Part shown: positions 54,740-62,844 of the stretch, piece after piece
Position numbering within the stretch: position 1 is the first letter of the stretch
Layout of the letters: each line of letters begins with the position of its first letter
Assembly (NCBI GenBank): GCA_947369165.1
Contig: CANBKJ010000005.1
Coordinates: 1-64,000, forward strand
Length of the DNA: 64,000 nucleotides
Direction of reading: 5' to 3'
Source: an uncultured Lachnoclostridium sp.
GTDB taxonomy: Bacteria; Bacillota; Clostridia; Lachnospirales; Lachnospiraceae
Made by a program: the position numbers and the translations under genes
The notes under the pieces: generated by a model
What the model saw: the letters and a program-made list of their open reading frames with translations, nothing else
What the model was told of the DNA's origin: nothing
The model's database searches: none

Positions 54740-56926
54740 TTACTTCTCCTGCCCAGTCAGACCAAATACGGCATGTACCACCTTTTCTGTAGCATGTCCG
54801 TCTTCCCAGGAACAGTATTTTTTGCAAAAACGATCATATTTTTCCTGATATTCCTCTTTTACCTCATCGATCCGGCGAATGGACTCTATGATTTCCTCCG
54901 TCTCAAAAAGCATTGGCCCCGGAAGCTCTTCCTCCACATCCATATAAAATCCCCGGAGTACACTGCGGTATTTTTCCAGATCGTAGGTAAAAAACAGCAT
55001 AGGCCTTCTCAGATTCGCATAGTCAAAAAAGACCGAGGAATAATCTGTGATCAAAATATCCGATATCAGATAGAGTCTGGCGATATCATCGTATTTGCTC
55101 AGATTCCATGCAAATCCCTCATACTGACTCAGATCAAGAAAATCGGCGATAAAATAATGGGTTCTAAGGATCACCACATACTCTTTTCCTAATTCCCTCT
55201 TCATCTGCTCCAGATCCAGTTTCAGAGTAAATTTATACTGGGCATGGCCATAAAATTCATCGTCCCGCCAGGTCGGGGCATAGAGGATCACTTTCTTATC
55301 CTCTGGTATACCAAGCTCCGACTTAATCTGTCTCATCAGTTGTTTTTTGTCTTCCCGGTACAAAATATCATTTCTCGGATAACCCGTCTCCAGCATTTTC
55401 CCATCGTACATAAAGGCACGGCGGAAAATATCCTCCGAAAACTGATTGGGCGCCACCAGATAGTCCCAGGAACGGGTCTGGACATAGAACTGCTCCTTAT
55501 ACAGCGGTGAAGCTGTAGTCACATCTTCCATGTCAAATACCAGTTTCTTCAATGGAGTTCCATGCCAGGTCTCCAAAAACACATTGCCCTTCCGCTTGAT
55601 AAAATACTGAGGCTGTCTTCCATTAAAAACAATATACTTTGCCCTTGCCATATAATAGAAATACTTAAAACTAAACCGCTTCATCTGGCCGGATGAGTAT
55701 GGAAGTCTTAACTTCTTCCCCGCATTCACCCACATATAGTTATATTTTCCTGGATATTTTTCATTAAGGTACTCAAAAATATACTTCGGGCTGTCAGAAT
55801 AGCTTTTCCCAAAAAAGCTCTCAAAGATCACGGTATCCTCCATCATCTTCATCTTAGAAAATACCTTTTCATACAGATAGCGCTTCATCTTGGCCCGGCT
55901 GGTGCAGATCCTGAACAGCGTCTGTTTTCTCGCATGATTCCTGGTCTTCTTGGCAAGTCCCGCCGCATCCCCAGCCATCCCATAGCGGATCAACTTTTTG
56001 GGATGATGCCTCAGCATAGGGTATACACCATTTCCCAGCAGTTTCAGGGTATCCTGAAGGACAATCACCGTCTCTTTTTGTTTCGCCGGCTTTGCCTCCA
56101 CCACAAAAGAAGCGATCCTGGTCACAAGCCACTTGACAAATTTATAATCCAGATACTGATTCTTATTCTCATCCTGGGCAGGAATGAATTTCTTTGCCCT
56201 GCGATAGGCCTCCATACCCTCAAACACTTTTTTTTCATCATCCTTCGCCTGCAGCAGAGAAGGCAGGTTCACTGGATCATTATGTTTTCTCTTGATATAT
56301 AAGCCATCTTCACAAGACAACGTTTTTTCTGCATAAGAAAGCACCTGCATCAAAAAGGGCAGATCTGAAAAATAATGCAGATCCTCACTAAATCGAATCG
56401 AATGCTCCTGAACCACCTTCCGGGAGATCAACATTCCAAGTATCGTTATCCCTTGAAGACTCTTAGCCCGCATGGGTAGGTATTCATAGGCATTGTCCAT
56501 ATCCCCATCATACACCTTATGCTCTACACCGTTCTGACGGTCCAGTTCCTCTCCATTGTCAAAATATACCTTTCGGCTGTACCACGTGCTCTGAAGTCTG
56601 CCATAAGCCACACCACCAGGCACTTCCCTTTCCACAAGCCGCTCCAACGTATCCGGAGCCAGATAATCATCGGCATCCATAAAAAAGATATATTCCCCGG
56701 CAGCCGTATCAAGTCCAACATTCCTTGCCGCTGCCACGCCGCCTGCGCCTCCTGTGCGGGCAAAATGTATCGGCAGCCCATTCCAATCACTCACATCTGG
56801 TTTATCACATCCGTCACATACCATGATCACTTCAAAATCATGAAAACTCTGTTCTGCCAAACTTCCCAGACAGTCCCGGATATAGTTCTTTTCATCGTGA
56901 TAAGCTACAATTACACTTATCTTCAC
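54740..56926 (-). CDS. Bifunctional GT2 glycosyltransferase / CDP-glycerol glycerophosphotransferase
   Basis: The 728-aa protein has the same two-domain plan as its downstream neighbour: GT2 at residues 1-250 (KISVIVAYHDEKNYIRDCLG, GGVAAARNVGLDTAAGEYIF, FMDADDYLAPDTLERLVER) and the glycerophosphotransferase domain from about 370 (ESFFGKSYSDSPKYIFEYLN, ETWHGTPLKKLVFDMEDV, ITDYSSVFFDYANLRRPM). It lacks the acidic insert. The start is a GTG behind GGAGG. It is the first gene of the three-gene wall-polymer operon. Confidence 0.92.
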   Translation of the reverse strand: MKISVIVAYHDEKNYIRDCLGSLAEQSFHDFEVIMVCDGCDKPDVSDWNGLPIHFARTGGAGGVAAARNVGLDTAAGEYIFFMDADDYLAPDTLERLVEREVPGGVAYGRLQSTWYSRKVYFDNGEELDRQNGVEHKVYDGDMDNAYEYLPMRAKSLQGITILGMLISRKVVQEHSIRFSEDLHYFSDLPFLMQVLSYAEKTLSCEDGLYIKRKHNDPVNLPSLLQAKDDEKKVFEGMEAYRRAKKFIPAQDENKNQYLDYKFVKWLVTRIASFVVEAKPAKQKETVIVLQDTLKLLGNGVYPMLRHHPKKLIRYGMAGDAAGLAKKTRNHARKQTLFRICTSRAKMKRYLYEKVFSKMKMMEDTVIFESFFGKSYSDSPKYIFEYLNEKYPGKYNYMWVNAGKKLRLPYSSGQMKRFSFKYFYYMARAKYIVFNGRQPQYFIKRKGNVFLETWHGTPLKKLVFDMEDVTTASPLYKEQFYVQTRSWDYLVAPNQFSEDIFRRAFMYDGKMLETGYPRNDILYREDKKQLMRQIKSELGIPEDKKVILYAPTWRDDEFYGHAQYKFTLKLDLEQMKRELGKEYVVILRTHYFIADFLDLSQYEGFAWNLSKYDDIARLYLISDILITDYSSVFFDYANLRRPMLFFTYDLEKYRSVLRGFYMDVEEELPGPMLFETEEIIESIRRIDEVKEEYQEKYDRFCKKYCSWEDGHATEKVVHAVFGLTGQEK

Positions 56927-56999
56927 TGATCATTCCTCCAGCATAATATAATAAGGTATCATACAGATACCCAGCCTATTGTATCTAAAATTCTTCTTA

Positions 57000-57176
57000 A
57001 TTTATTACATTTTATGTGCACGCCTTCTGCACATATTGAGTTTTGCAAAAACTCGCAGTTGTGCATGCTTTTTGCACATTTAAGTCCGGCAGGACTTATT
57101 TTATTACATTTTAAGTGCACGCCTTCTACACATATTGAGTTTTGCAAAAACTTATGGATAAGTCCGGCAGGACTTA
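57000..57176. repeat. Tandem direct repeat with terminator-like hairpins upstream of the wall-polymer operon
   Basis: Two units (57000-57097 and 57098-57176) share TTTATTACATTTTA, GTGCACGCCTTCT, CACATATTGAGTTTTGCAAA and the hairpin AAGTCCGGCAGGACTTA. Unit 1 has about 20 extra bases. The rest of the 429-bp gap (56927-57355) contains a short inverted repeat (GGTATCATACAGATACC, 56955-56971) near the operon start and the terminator of the DUF1002 gene. I see no gene here. Confidence 0.75.
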
Positions 57177-57252
57177 TTTTATCACATGTATATCCTGTGT
57201 GGCAAGAAATAAAATGCCCGGATATAATACAAGTTTACCCCTCTTTTACAAA

Positions 57253-57298
57253 AAGTACCTGTACTTTCCACACTTATTTGCAGAAAATACAGGTATTT
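57253..57298 (-). terminator. Terminator after the DUF1002 gene
   Basis: A 16-bp stem with two G-U pairs (57253-57268 and 57283-57298) and a 14-nt loop is followed on the minus strand by TTTTTG. It follows the DUF1002 gene by about 57 bp. Confidence 0.65.
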
Positions 57299-57355
57299 GA
57301 TACTTTGCCAGGCAGCAACGCCAAGATAAGCCCCACGACACCTGACAAACTGCTA

Positions 57356-58264
57356 TCACCCAAACAATCCGGCAATCCAGCTGGCAATCCTTTCGGCAAT
57401 ATCTGTAAAAAATTGGATGATCCTCTCAAAAATTCCTTTTGCCTGATCCAGATCTATGTCCAGGTCTTTGAGACGGTTATACACATCTTCTGCCTGCTGT
57501 TTCAGTTTATCCACATCCAGATCCAGGTCCTTAATCTTCTCAAGAAGTGACGCCAGTCTCTGTTCCTGCTCGGCTGTCAGCTTCACATCCAATTCTCCGG
57601 CGGATTCTTGAATGATCTCTTTAACCTCTTCCACCGTTCCCACATCACCATCCAGCACTCTTTGTTTTACCAAAGCTACCAGTTCTTCTGCTTTTTCCGC
57701 TCCCAACGCCTGCCCCAGCTCTCCGGTCAGCACGAGCTCATTCGTCGCGGCATCCGCATTTTCTTTTTTCAAATCCTCGCCGGTCATCGTAGAATATGCC
57801 TTCATGGCACCTACCAGGGCCGCCGTTCCCGACAGATTAAAAGGACCTGCTACCGTTACTTTGGCATCATTGATTCCCGCTGTGATCAGGGCATTGGTAT
57901 ACATACCACTAGTGCAATAGGTAATATTTTTTGTGACAACGCTGATGCCCTTTCCCTCTTCTGTTTTTTCGATGCGGACAGAAGAAAGCGCCTTTGTCCC
58001 GATCACCGAATCCGAGAGATATTCATCCAGAAAATCATGTTCATCCTTGTTGGTCACCTGAATCACTTCATAATCTGCCAGTTCCTCTTCTGTCACATCC
58101 AGAAGAGAAAGAACCGTATTTTTCTGTTCTTTCGTAAGGTCTGCTCCCAGGGATATATAGGGTTTTTCATCTCCCTCTACCGCATCCGCCTTTGAAACGG
58201 AGACCGGCATCAAAACCATCCCCAGTGCAACAAGCCCCACTAGAACCTTTTTCCATTTACTCAT
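57356..58264 (-). CDS. DUF1002 family exported protein
   Basis: The 302-aa protein has a signal peptide (VLVGLVALGMVLMPVSVSKA), then a DUF1002 domain: ISLGADLTKEQKNTVLSLLD, VTKNITYCTSGMYTNALITA, GPFNLSGTAALVGAMKAYST. The C-terminal third is helical with heptad-like repeats (DLDLDVDKLKQQAEDVYNRL) and ends in an amphipathic helix. Family members in Firmicutes are often linked to germination or envelope functions, but no role is proven. GGGGGAAAT precedes the ATG. It is a single gene with its own terminator. Confidence 0.9.
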   Translation of the reverse strand: MSKWKKVLVGLVALGMVLMPVSVSKADAVEGDEKPYISLGADLTKEQKNTVLSLLDVTEEELADYEVIQVTNKDEHDFLDEYLSDSVIGTKALSSVRIEKTEEGKGISVVTKNITYCTSGMYTNALITAGINDAKVTVAGPFNLSGTAALVGAMKAYSTMTGEDLKKENADAATNELVLTGELGQALGAEKAEELVALVKQRVLDGDVGTVEEVKEIIQESAGELDVKLTAEQEQRLASLLEKIKDLDLDVDKLKQQAEDVYNRLKDLDIDLDQAKGIFERIIQFFTDIAERIASWIAGLFG

Positions 58265-58385
58265 ATTTCCCCCTATTCCTGCACGTCATTCTGCGCATAT
58301 ATCGCTTTACTAAATTTACAATTGAAATGATGTTACGGATTGCTTCGTTGTTTCACAACTCCTGGCATCGTAAAATAAGAACAAA

Positions 58386-59597
58386 TTATTTTTTCAGCCG
58401 CTCCATCGCCTCTTTGGTGTTTTCAAGAGATCCAAAAGCCGTAAGCCGGAAATATCCTTCCCCGCTCGGTCCAAAACCGCTTCCCGGAGTTCCCACGATA
58501 TTGTGATTTTCCAGCAAATGATCAAAGAATTCCCAGGAAGTCATCTGATCCGGCGTCTTCAGCCATATATACGGCGCATTCACACCACCAAATACCGTAT
58601 AGCCGGCACTTGTGAGCCCATCTCTGATAATCTTTGCATTGTTCATATAATAGGCGATCTGGTCTTTCGTCTGTTTCTGCCCCTCATCACTGTACACTGC
58701 CTCTCCAGCTCTCTGTATGATATAGGGGGCACCGTTAAACTTCGTACCATGTCTTCTCGCCCAGAGACTGTTCAGAGACACGCCGTCACATACAAGCTCC
58801 TTCGGAATCACAGTAAATCCAAGACGTGTTCCTGTAAACCCTGCATTCTTAGAAAAGCTTCGCATCTCAATGGCACATTTTTTCGCGCCATCGCACTCAA
58901 AGATCGAATGTGGAACATCCTCCTCTGAAATATATGCTTCATACGCTGCATCATATATAATAACAGCACCATTTGTCAAAGCAAAGTCAACCCACTTCTG
59001 CAGCTGCTCTTTGTTCAGTGTCGTTCCCGTGGGATTATTCGGACAACAGATGTAGATCATATCAGGGATCTCCTTCGGAATCTCCGGTACAAAATCATTC
59101 TCCGCTGTACATGGCATATAGATCACATTGGACCAGCACTCCTTATCTTTCAGATACTCACCGGTTCTCCCTGCCATGGCATTCGTATCCACATATACCG
59201 GATATACCGGATCACACACCGCGATTCGGTTATTCTGTGAAAAGATATCTCCGATGTTTCCGGAGTCACTCTTTGCACCATCACTGACAAAGATCTCATC
59301 CATGGCAATATCCACACCTCTGGCTTTATAATCTTTCTGCACGATAGCACTTCTCAAAAATTCGTATCCCAGATCCGGCGCATATCCCTTAAAGGTAGCC
59401 GCATCCGCCATCTCATCCACCGCCTTATGCATCGCTGCAATCACCGCAGGCGCCAGGGGAAGGGTTACATCACCGATTCCAAGACGGATCACTTTCTTAT
59501 CCGGATTCGCCTCTGTGTACGCATTCACCTTTTTCGCAATAGTGGAAAAAAGATAACTGCCTGGTAATTTCAGATAATTGTCATTTATTTGGTACAT
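58386..59597 (-). CDS. dapL: LL-diaminopimelate aminotransferase DapL
   Basis: The 403-aa PLP enzyme converts tetrahydrodipicolinate directly to LL-diaminopimelate in lysine and wall synthesis. It has the PLP lysine in [16 protein letters not shown] (Lys250), [10 protein letters not shown] and [20 protein letters not shown]. The ATG at 59597 follows AGGAGG by 7 nt. A near-consensus promoter is 33 bp upstream. DapL replaces the succinylase or acetylase branch, as in many Clostridia. No lysine riboswitch is present in the short leader. Confidence 0.95.
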   Translation of the reverse strand: MYQINDNYLKLPGSYLFSTIAKKVNAYTEANPDKKVIRLGIGDVTLPLAPAVIAAMHKAVDEMADAATFKGYAPDLGYEFLRSAIVQKDYKARGVDIAMDEIFVSDGAKSDSGNIGDIFSQNNRIAVCDPVYPVYVDTNAMAGRTGEYLKDKECWSNVIYMPCTAENDFVPEIPKEIPDMIYICCPNNPTGTTLNKEQLQKWVDFALTNGAVIIYDAAYEAYISEEDVPHSIFECDGAKKCAIEMRSFSKNAGFTGTRLGFTVIPKELVCDGVSLNSLWARRHGTKFNGAPYIIQRAGEAVYSDEGQKQTKDQIAYYMNNAKIIRDGLTSAGYTVFGGVNAPYIWLKTPDQMTSWEFFDHLLENHNIVGTPGSGFGPSGEGYFRLTAFGSLENTKEAMERLKK

Positions 59598-59629
59598 AAT
59601 AAAACCTCCTAGCATTAATGTATGCACTT

Positions 59630-59658
59630 ATTCTATCATCCTCCCTCATTTTATGCAA
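59630..59658 (-). promoter_or_regulatory. SigA-type promoter for dapL
   Basis: On the minus strand TTGCAT (59653-59658), a 17-nt spacer and TAGAAT (59630-59635) precede dapL. Confidence 0.7.
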
Positions 59659-59665
59659 GTCCTTC

Positions 59666-59694
59666 TTTACAAACATTTGTTCTTGTGATAAAAT
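59666..59694 (+). promoter_or_regulatory. Promoter of the Y-family polymerase with LexA-type box in the spacer
   Basis: TTTACA (59666-59671), a 17-nt spacer and TAAAAT (59689-59694) form a promoter for the polymerase. AAACATTTGTTC (59671-59682), one base from the LexA consensus GAAC-N4-GTTC, lies inside it. Confidence 0.65.
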
Positions 59695-59745
59695 CAAGTT
59701 CGTTAGAATTTATTTTATCATCATAAATCCTGGGGAGATGATACC

Positions 59746-60966
59746 ATGATTGTTTTTCACATTGATGTCAATAACGCCTATTTGAGCTGGGAAGCGGTTT
59801 ACCGTCTCACGGAACTAAATGAGACCCTGGATCTGCGAACGATCCCTTCCGTGGTAGGGGGCGATGAACAGAACCGCCATGGCATCGTTCTCGCCAAAAG
59901 CATGCCTGCCAAAGCATTCGGCATCAAGACCGCGGAGACTCTGACAGAGGCCAGAAAAAAATGTCCAGATATTCTCATCGTACCTCCCAGACACCATTTA
60001 TATAGGATATTTTCCAATGAACTCATCGCCTATCTCAGGACAGTCACCCCTGTAGTAGAACAATACAGTATAGATGAAGCTTTTGCTGATATGAGTGGCT
60101 GCCCGCTGCTGTCTGGATATTCTCCCGTTGAGGCAGCGGAACAGATCCGGCAAGAGATCTACCATCGTTTCGGTTATACGGTAAATATCGGCGTATCCAC
60201 CAACAAACTCCTTGCCAAGATGGCAGCAGATTTTGAAAAACCGAACAAGGTTCACAGTCTCTTTCCCAATGAAATAAAGGAAAAAATGTGGCATCTTCCG
60301 GTGAGCGATCTATTTTTTGTCGGGCGCGCTTCTGCCAAAAAGCTATACAATCTGGGGATCCGAACCATCGGCGAACTTGCCCGGACAGATAAGGCGATCT
60401 TACAGTCCCACATGGGCAAGCACGGCGCTACCATCCACGACTATGCCAATGGGATCGACATCTCTCCGGTGCTGAGCGAACAGGAAGACGCCAAGGGCTG
60501 CGGTAATTCCACTACGCTCCCGCGGGATGTCACCGATGCCGGGGAAGCCAAAAACATCCTGTTAAAACTATGCGAATCCGTGGGCAGCCGTCTCCGGGCT
60601 GATGAATTCATGGCGCAGGTAGTCGCCGTTTCGATCAAAGACAACCAGTTCCGCCACATCAGCCATCAGTGTACCCTGGCTTCTGCCACCAACACCACCA
60701 GTGAATTATACAACTCTGTCTGCGGACTTTTCGATGAATTGTGGGACGGTTCCCCCATCCGGCTGCTCGGTGTATCTACGTCAAAACTCACCAGAGAGCC
60801 TCTCCGTCAGATCAACCTTACCGACAGCAAATATTATATGAAGCAGGGACAATTAGAAAAAGCAGTAGACGACATTCGTAAAAAATTTGGAAATAATGCA
60901 ATTTTCCGTGCATCCTCTCTTGAAAAATCAGCTGCTTTTAACGATAATAAAGATAGAAAAAAATAG
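59746..60966 (+). CDS. dinB: Y-family DNA polymerase (Pol IV/DinB type)
   Basis: The 406-aa translesion polymerase has the catalytic Asp7 in VFHIDVNNAYLSW and Asp110-Glu111 in EQYSIDEAFADMSG. Helix-hairpin-helix (LFFVGRASAKKLYNLGIRTI) and little-finger regions follow. GGGGAG lies 9 nt before the ATG. A LexA-type box in the promoter suggests induction by DNA damage. The steric residues after the catalytic Asp (NNAYLSW) differ from Escherichia coli DinB. Confidence 0.92.
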   Translation: MIVFHIDVNNAYLSWEAVYRLTELNETLDLRTIPSVVGGDEQNRHGIVLAKSMPAKAFGIKTAETLTEARKKCPDILIVPPRHHLYRIFSNELIAYLRTVTPVVEQYSIDEAFADMSGCPLLSGYSPVEAAEQIRQEIYHRFGYTVNIGVSTNKLLAKMAADFEKPNKVHSLFPNEIKEKMWHLPVSDLFFVGRASAKKLYNLGIRTIGELARTDKAILQSHMGKHGATIHDYANGIDISPVLSEQEDAKGCGNSTTLPRDVTDAGEAKNILLKLCESVGSRLRADEFMAQVVAVSIKDNQFRHISHQCTLASATNTTSELYNSVCGLFDELWDGSPIRLLGVSTSKLTREPLRQINLTDSKYYMKQGQLEKAVDDIRKKFGNNAIFRASSLEKSAAFNDNKDRKK

Positions 60967-61023
60967 TTTCAGCAGAATATGCCCTGGGCATTTTCCAATA
61001 AACCGGTAAAAGGAGTCGATTTC

Positions 61024-62799
61024 ATGCCTATTTCAAGCAACAGCGTACACAACAATCAAAATCAGTCCGGCAGTATGAATACTGCCTCTGCCAAACGTAC
61101 CTTTCGTTCTGGAGGAGGCACCATCACAGTGAGAGAAGGAGAGACCTTAAAAGGCGTCGTAAGCGATATTCATGGCAATGAGATCACCATCTCCATGGAA
61201 GACGGTTCTTCTTTTACAGGAAAGCTCCCCGAAGCCTCCCAGTACTCCATCGGCCAAAAAGCGGCTTTCCAGATCACAGGGCTGGACAGCGGCACCATTT
61301 ACATGAAAGCGATATCCCAGGCATATCTTCTGGGGATGGAGGACACCATCGAACAGGCACTCGAAGAGGCAGGGCTCCCGAAAAGCCCAAGAAATCTGGA
61401 AATTGTCAGAAGCCTTCTCCTGAACCAGCAGTCCATCAGCCGGGAAAATATTGCAGAATCCCTGCAGCTGTGTGCCAAATACCCGGATGCGGATGTAAAT
61501 TCTGTGATCACAATGAAACGGCTGGGCATGCCGATGGACATGGCAACCGTAACCCAGTTTGACCAGTACAACAAACAGACACACCAGCTCCTGACCCGGA
61601 TGGATGCCCTGACAGACTCCGTCAACGAACTTCTTACCGGACTTGCCAAAGAAAATCCATCCATCGCCCGGTATGCCACAGGGGAAGTGCTGGATATGGT
61701 GCTGCAGTCCCTTCCTTCCTTAGAAGAACAGAACCTCACCACCACACAGCTCCAGGCAAACCTTTCCGCAGCCCCGGGAACCGAAGCTGCTGAAGGTGCT
61801 GAGCTTCTTCCTGGAGAAGAGAATCAGGAAATTCTCCCAGAAGCAACAGAAGATAACCAGACTGCCGGACAAACTGCCACTTCACCTTTTGCCCGGATGA
61901 AGCAGCTTCTGAACGGTATTACCGACCGGGTCTCTTCCCCAGCGGGTGCAGAGACAAAACCCACCGGATTTATTCCGGAACAGACCGGCCATCTTCTCAC
62001 TGCGGAGGAACGCAGCTCCCTGTCTGATCTTCTGGGAAAATATACAGAAAATAAAGAGATACTTACGTCTCTGGAAAAAGGAGATCTGACAGCCAGGGAA
62101 CTGTTGACAAATATAAAAAACACCCTTGCCACCCTTCCCGATGAAGAACTTCATCAGCTGGTGTCACAAAAGGCGTTCCAAAAAGTAGTAAAAGGTCAGT
62201 TTTTATCCGGGTGGACTCTTTCTCCCGAGGGGCTGAAAGAAGAAGGAAGCATAGATACCCTCTACAGCCGGATGCAGCAGCAGTTTTCCGATCTCACGAA
62301 CCTGAGCAGGATGTTTGCCACACGAAATTCCGGTGAACAGATCATCAACACCACCTCGGATCTACAGCAGAACCTTGCTTTTATGAAGATGTTGAACGAA
62401 CAATTCGCTTACCTGCAGCTTCCGCTGAAATTATCCCAGCAGAATGCCCACGGTGATCTCTACGTGATGACGCGGAAAAACGCCCTGAAAAAATCCAAGG
62501 ACAATCTCAAGGTTCTTCTTCACCTGGAGATGGATTCCCTGGGAACACTGGACATCCACATCACAAAAGATCACACGAGTATTTCTACTCAGTTTTATGC
62601 AGCAAAAGAAGCGGCGCGAAAGCTTTTAGAAAAAAATGTGGAATTATTAAAAGATGCCATAAATGAGCAGGGCTATAGCTTCACTTCCGAATTTCTCGCC
62701 AAAGAAAAAGACATCGACCTGGTCCATGACTTTATAGAAAATGATTCTCCGGCCCCGCCGGCAGCTGTCAAGCGCTATAATTTCGACCTTAGGGCATAA
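61024..62799 (+). CDS. FliK-like flagellar hook-length control protein
   Basis: The 591-aa protein has an N-terminal beta-rich domain (residues about 35-100: VREGETLKGVVSDIHGNEIT), helical segments with a Pro/Glu-rich middle part, and a C-terminal domain from about residue 490 that resembles the FliK/Flg_hook fold (LKVLLHLEMDSLGTLDIHIT, then VELLKDAINEQGYSFTSEF). I recall it as DUF6240-like. AAAAGGAG 8 nt before ATG 61024 sets the start. It follows dinB by 57 bp, without flagellar neighbours; the flagellar genes lie about 35 kb away. Confidence 0.65.
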   Translation: MPISSNSVHNNQNQSGSMNTASAKRTFRSGGGTITVREGETLKGVVSDIHGNEITISMEDGSSFTGKLPEASQYSIGQKAAFQITGLDSGTIYMKAISQAYLLGMEDTIEQALEEAGLPKSPRNLEIVRSLLLNQQSISRENIAESLQLCAKYPDADVNSVITMKRLGMPMDMATVTQFDQYNKQTHQLLTRMDALTDSVNELLTGLAKENPSIARYATGEVLDMVLQSLPSLEEQNLTTTQLQANLSAAPGTEAAEGAELLPGEENQEILPEATEDNQTAGQTATSPFARMKQLLNGITDRVSSPAGAETKPTGFIPEQTGHLLTAEERSSLSDLLGKYTENKEILTSLEKGDLTARELLTNIKNTLATLPDEELHQLVSQKAFQKVVKGQFLSGWTLSPEGLKEEGSIDTLYSRMQQQFSDLTNLSRMFATRNSGEQIINTTSDLQQNLAFMKMLNEQFAYLQLPLKLSQQNAHGDLYVMTRKNALKKSKDNLKVLLHLEMDSLGTLDIHITKDHTSISTQFYAAKEAARKLLEKNVELLKDAINEQGYSFTSEFLAKEKDIDLVHDFIENDSPAPPAAVKRYNFDLRA

Positions 62800-62800
62800 A

Positions 62801-62829
62801 AGAGGTGCGGCTGTGAAACGCGCACCTCT
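62801..62829 (-). terminator. Terminator hairpin between convergent genes
   Basis: AGAGGTGCG pairs with CGCACCTCT (62801-62809 with 62821-62829). On the minus strand it is followed by TTTTATG, ending the MATE transcript. The sequence is another member of the GGTGCGGCTG repeat module. Confidence 0.7.
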
Positions 62830-62844
62830 TGAAAATCAGCAAAG

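Noticed and set aside
56959..57147. 62-codon open frame on the minus strand with internal repeats
   Set aside because: It is generated by the tandem DNA repeat; it has no ribosome site and the peptide repeats follow the DNA units.
57000..57176. Possible CRISPR array
   Set aside because: Only two long, unequal units exist, with no short regular repeats and spacers and no cas genes nearby.
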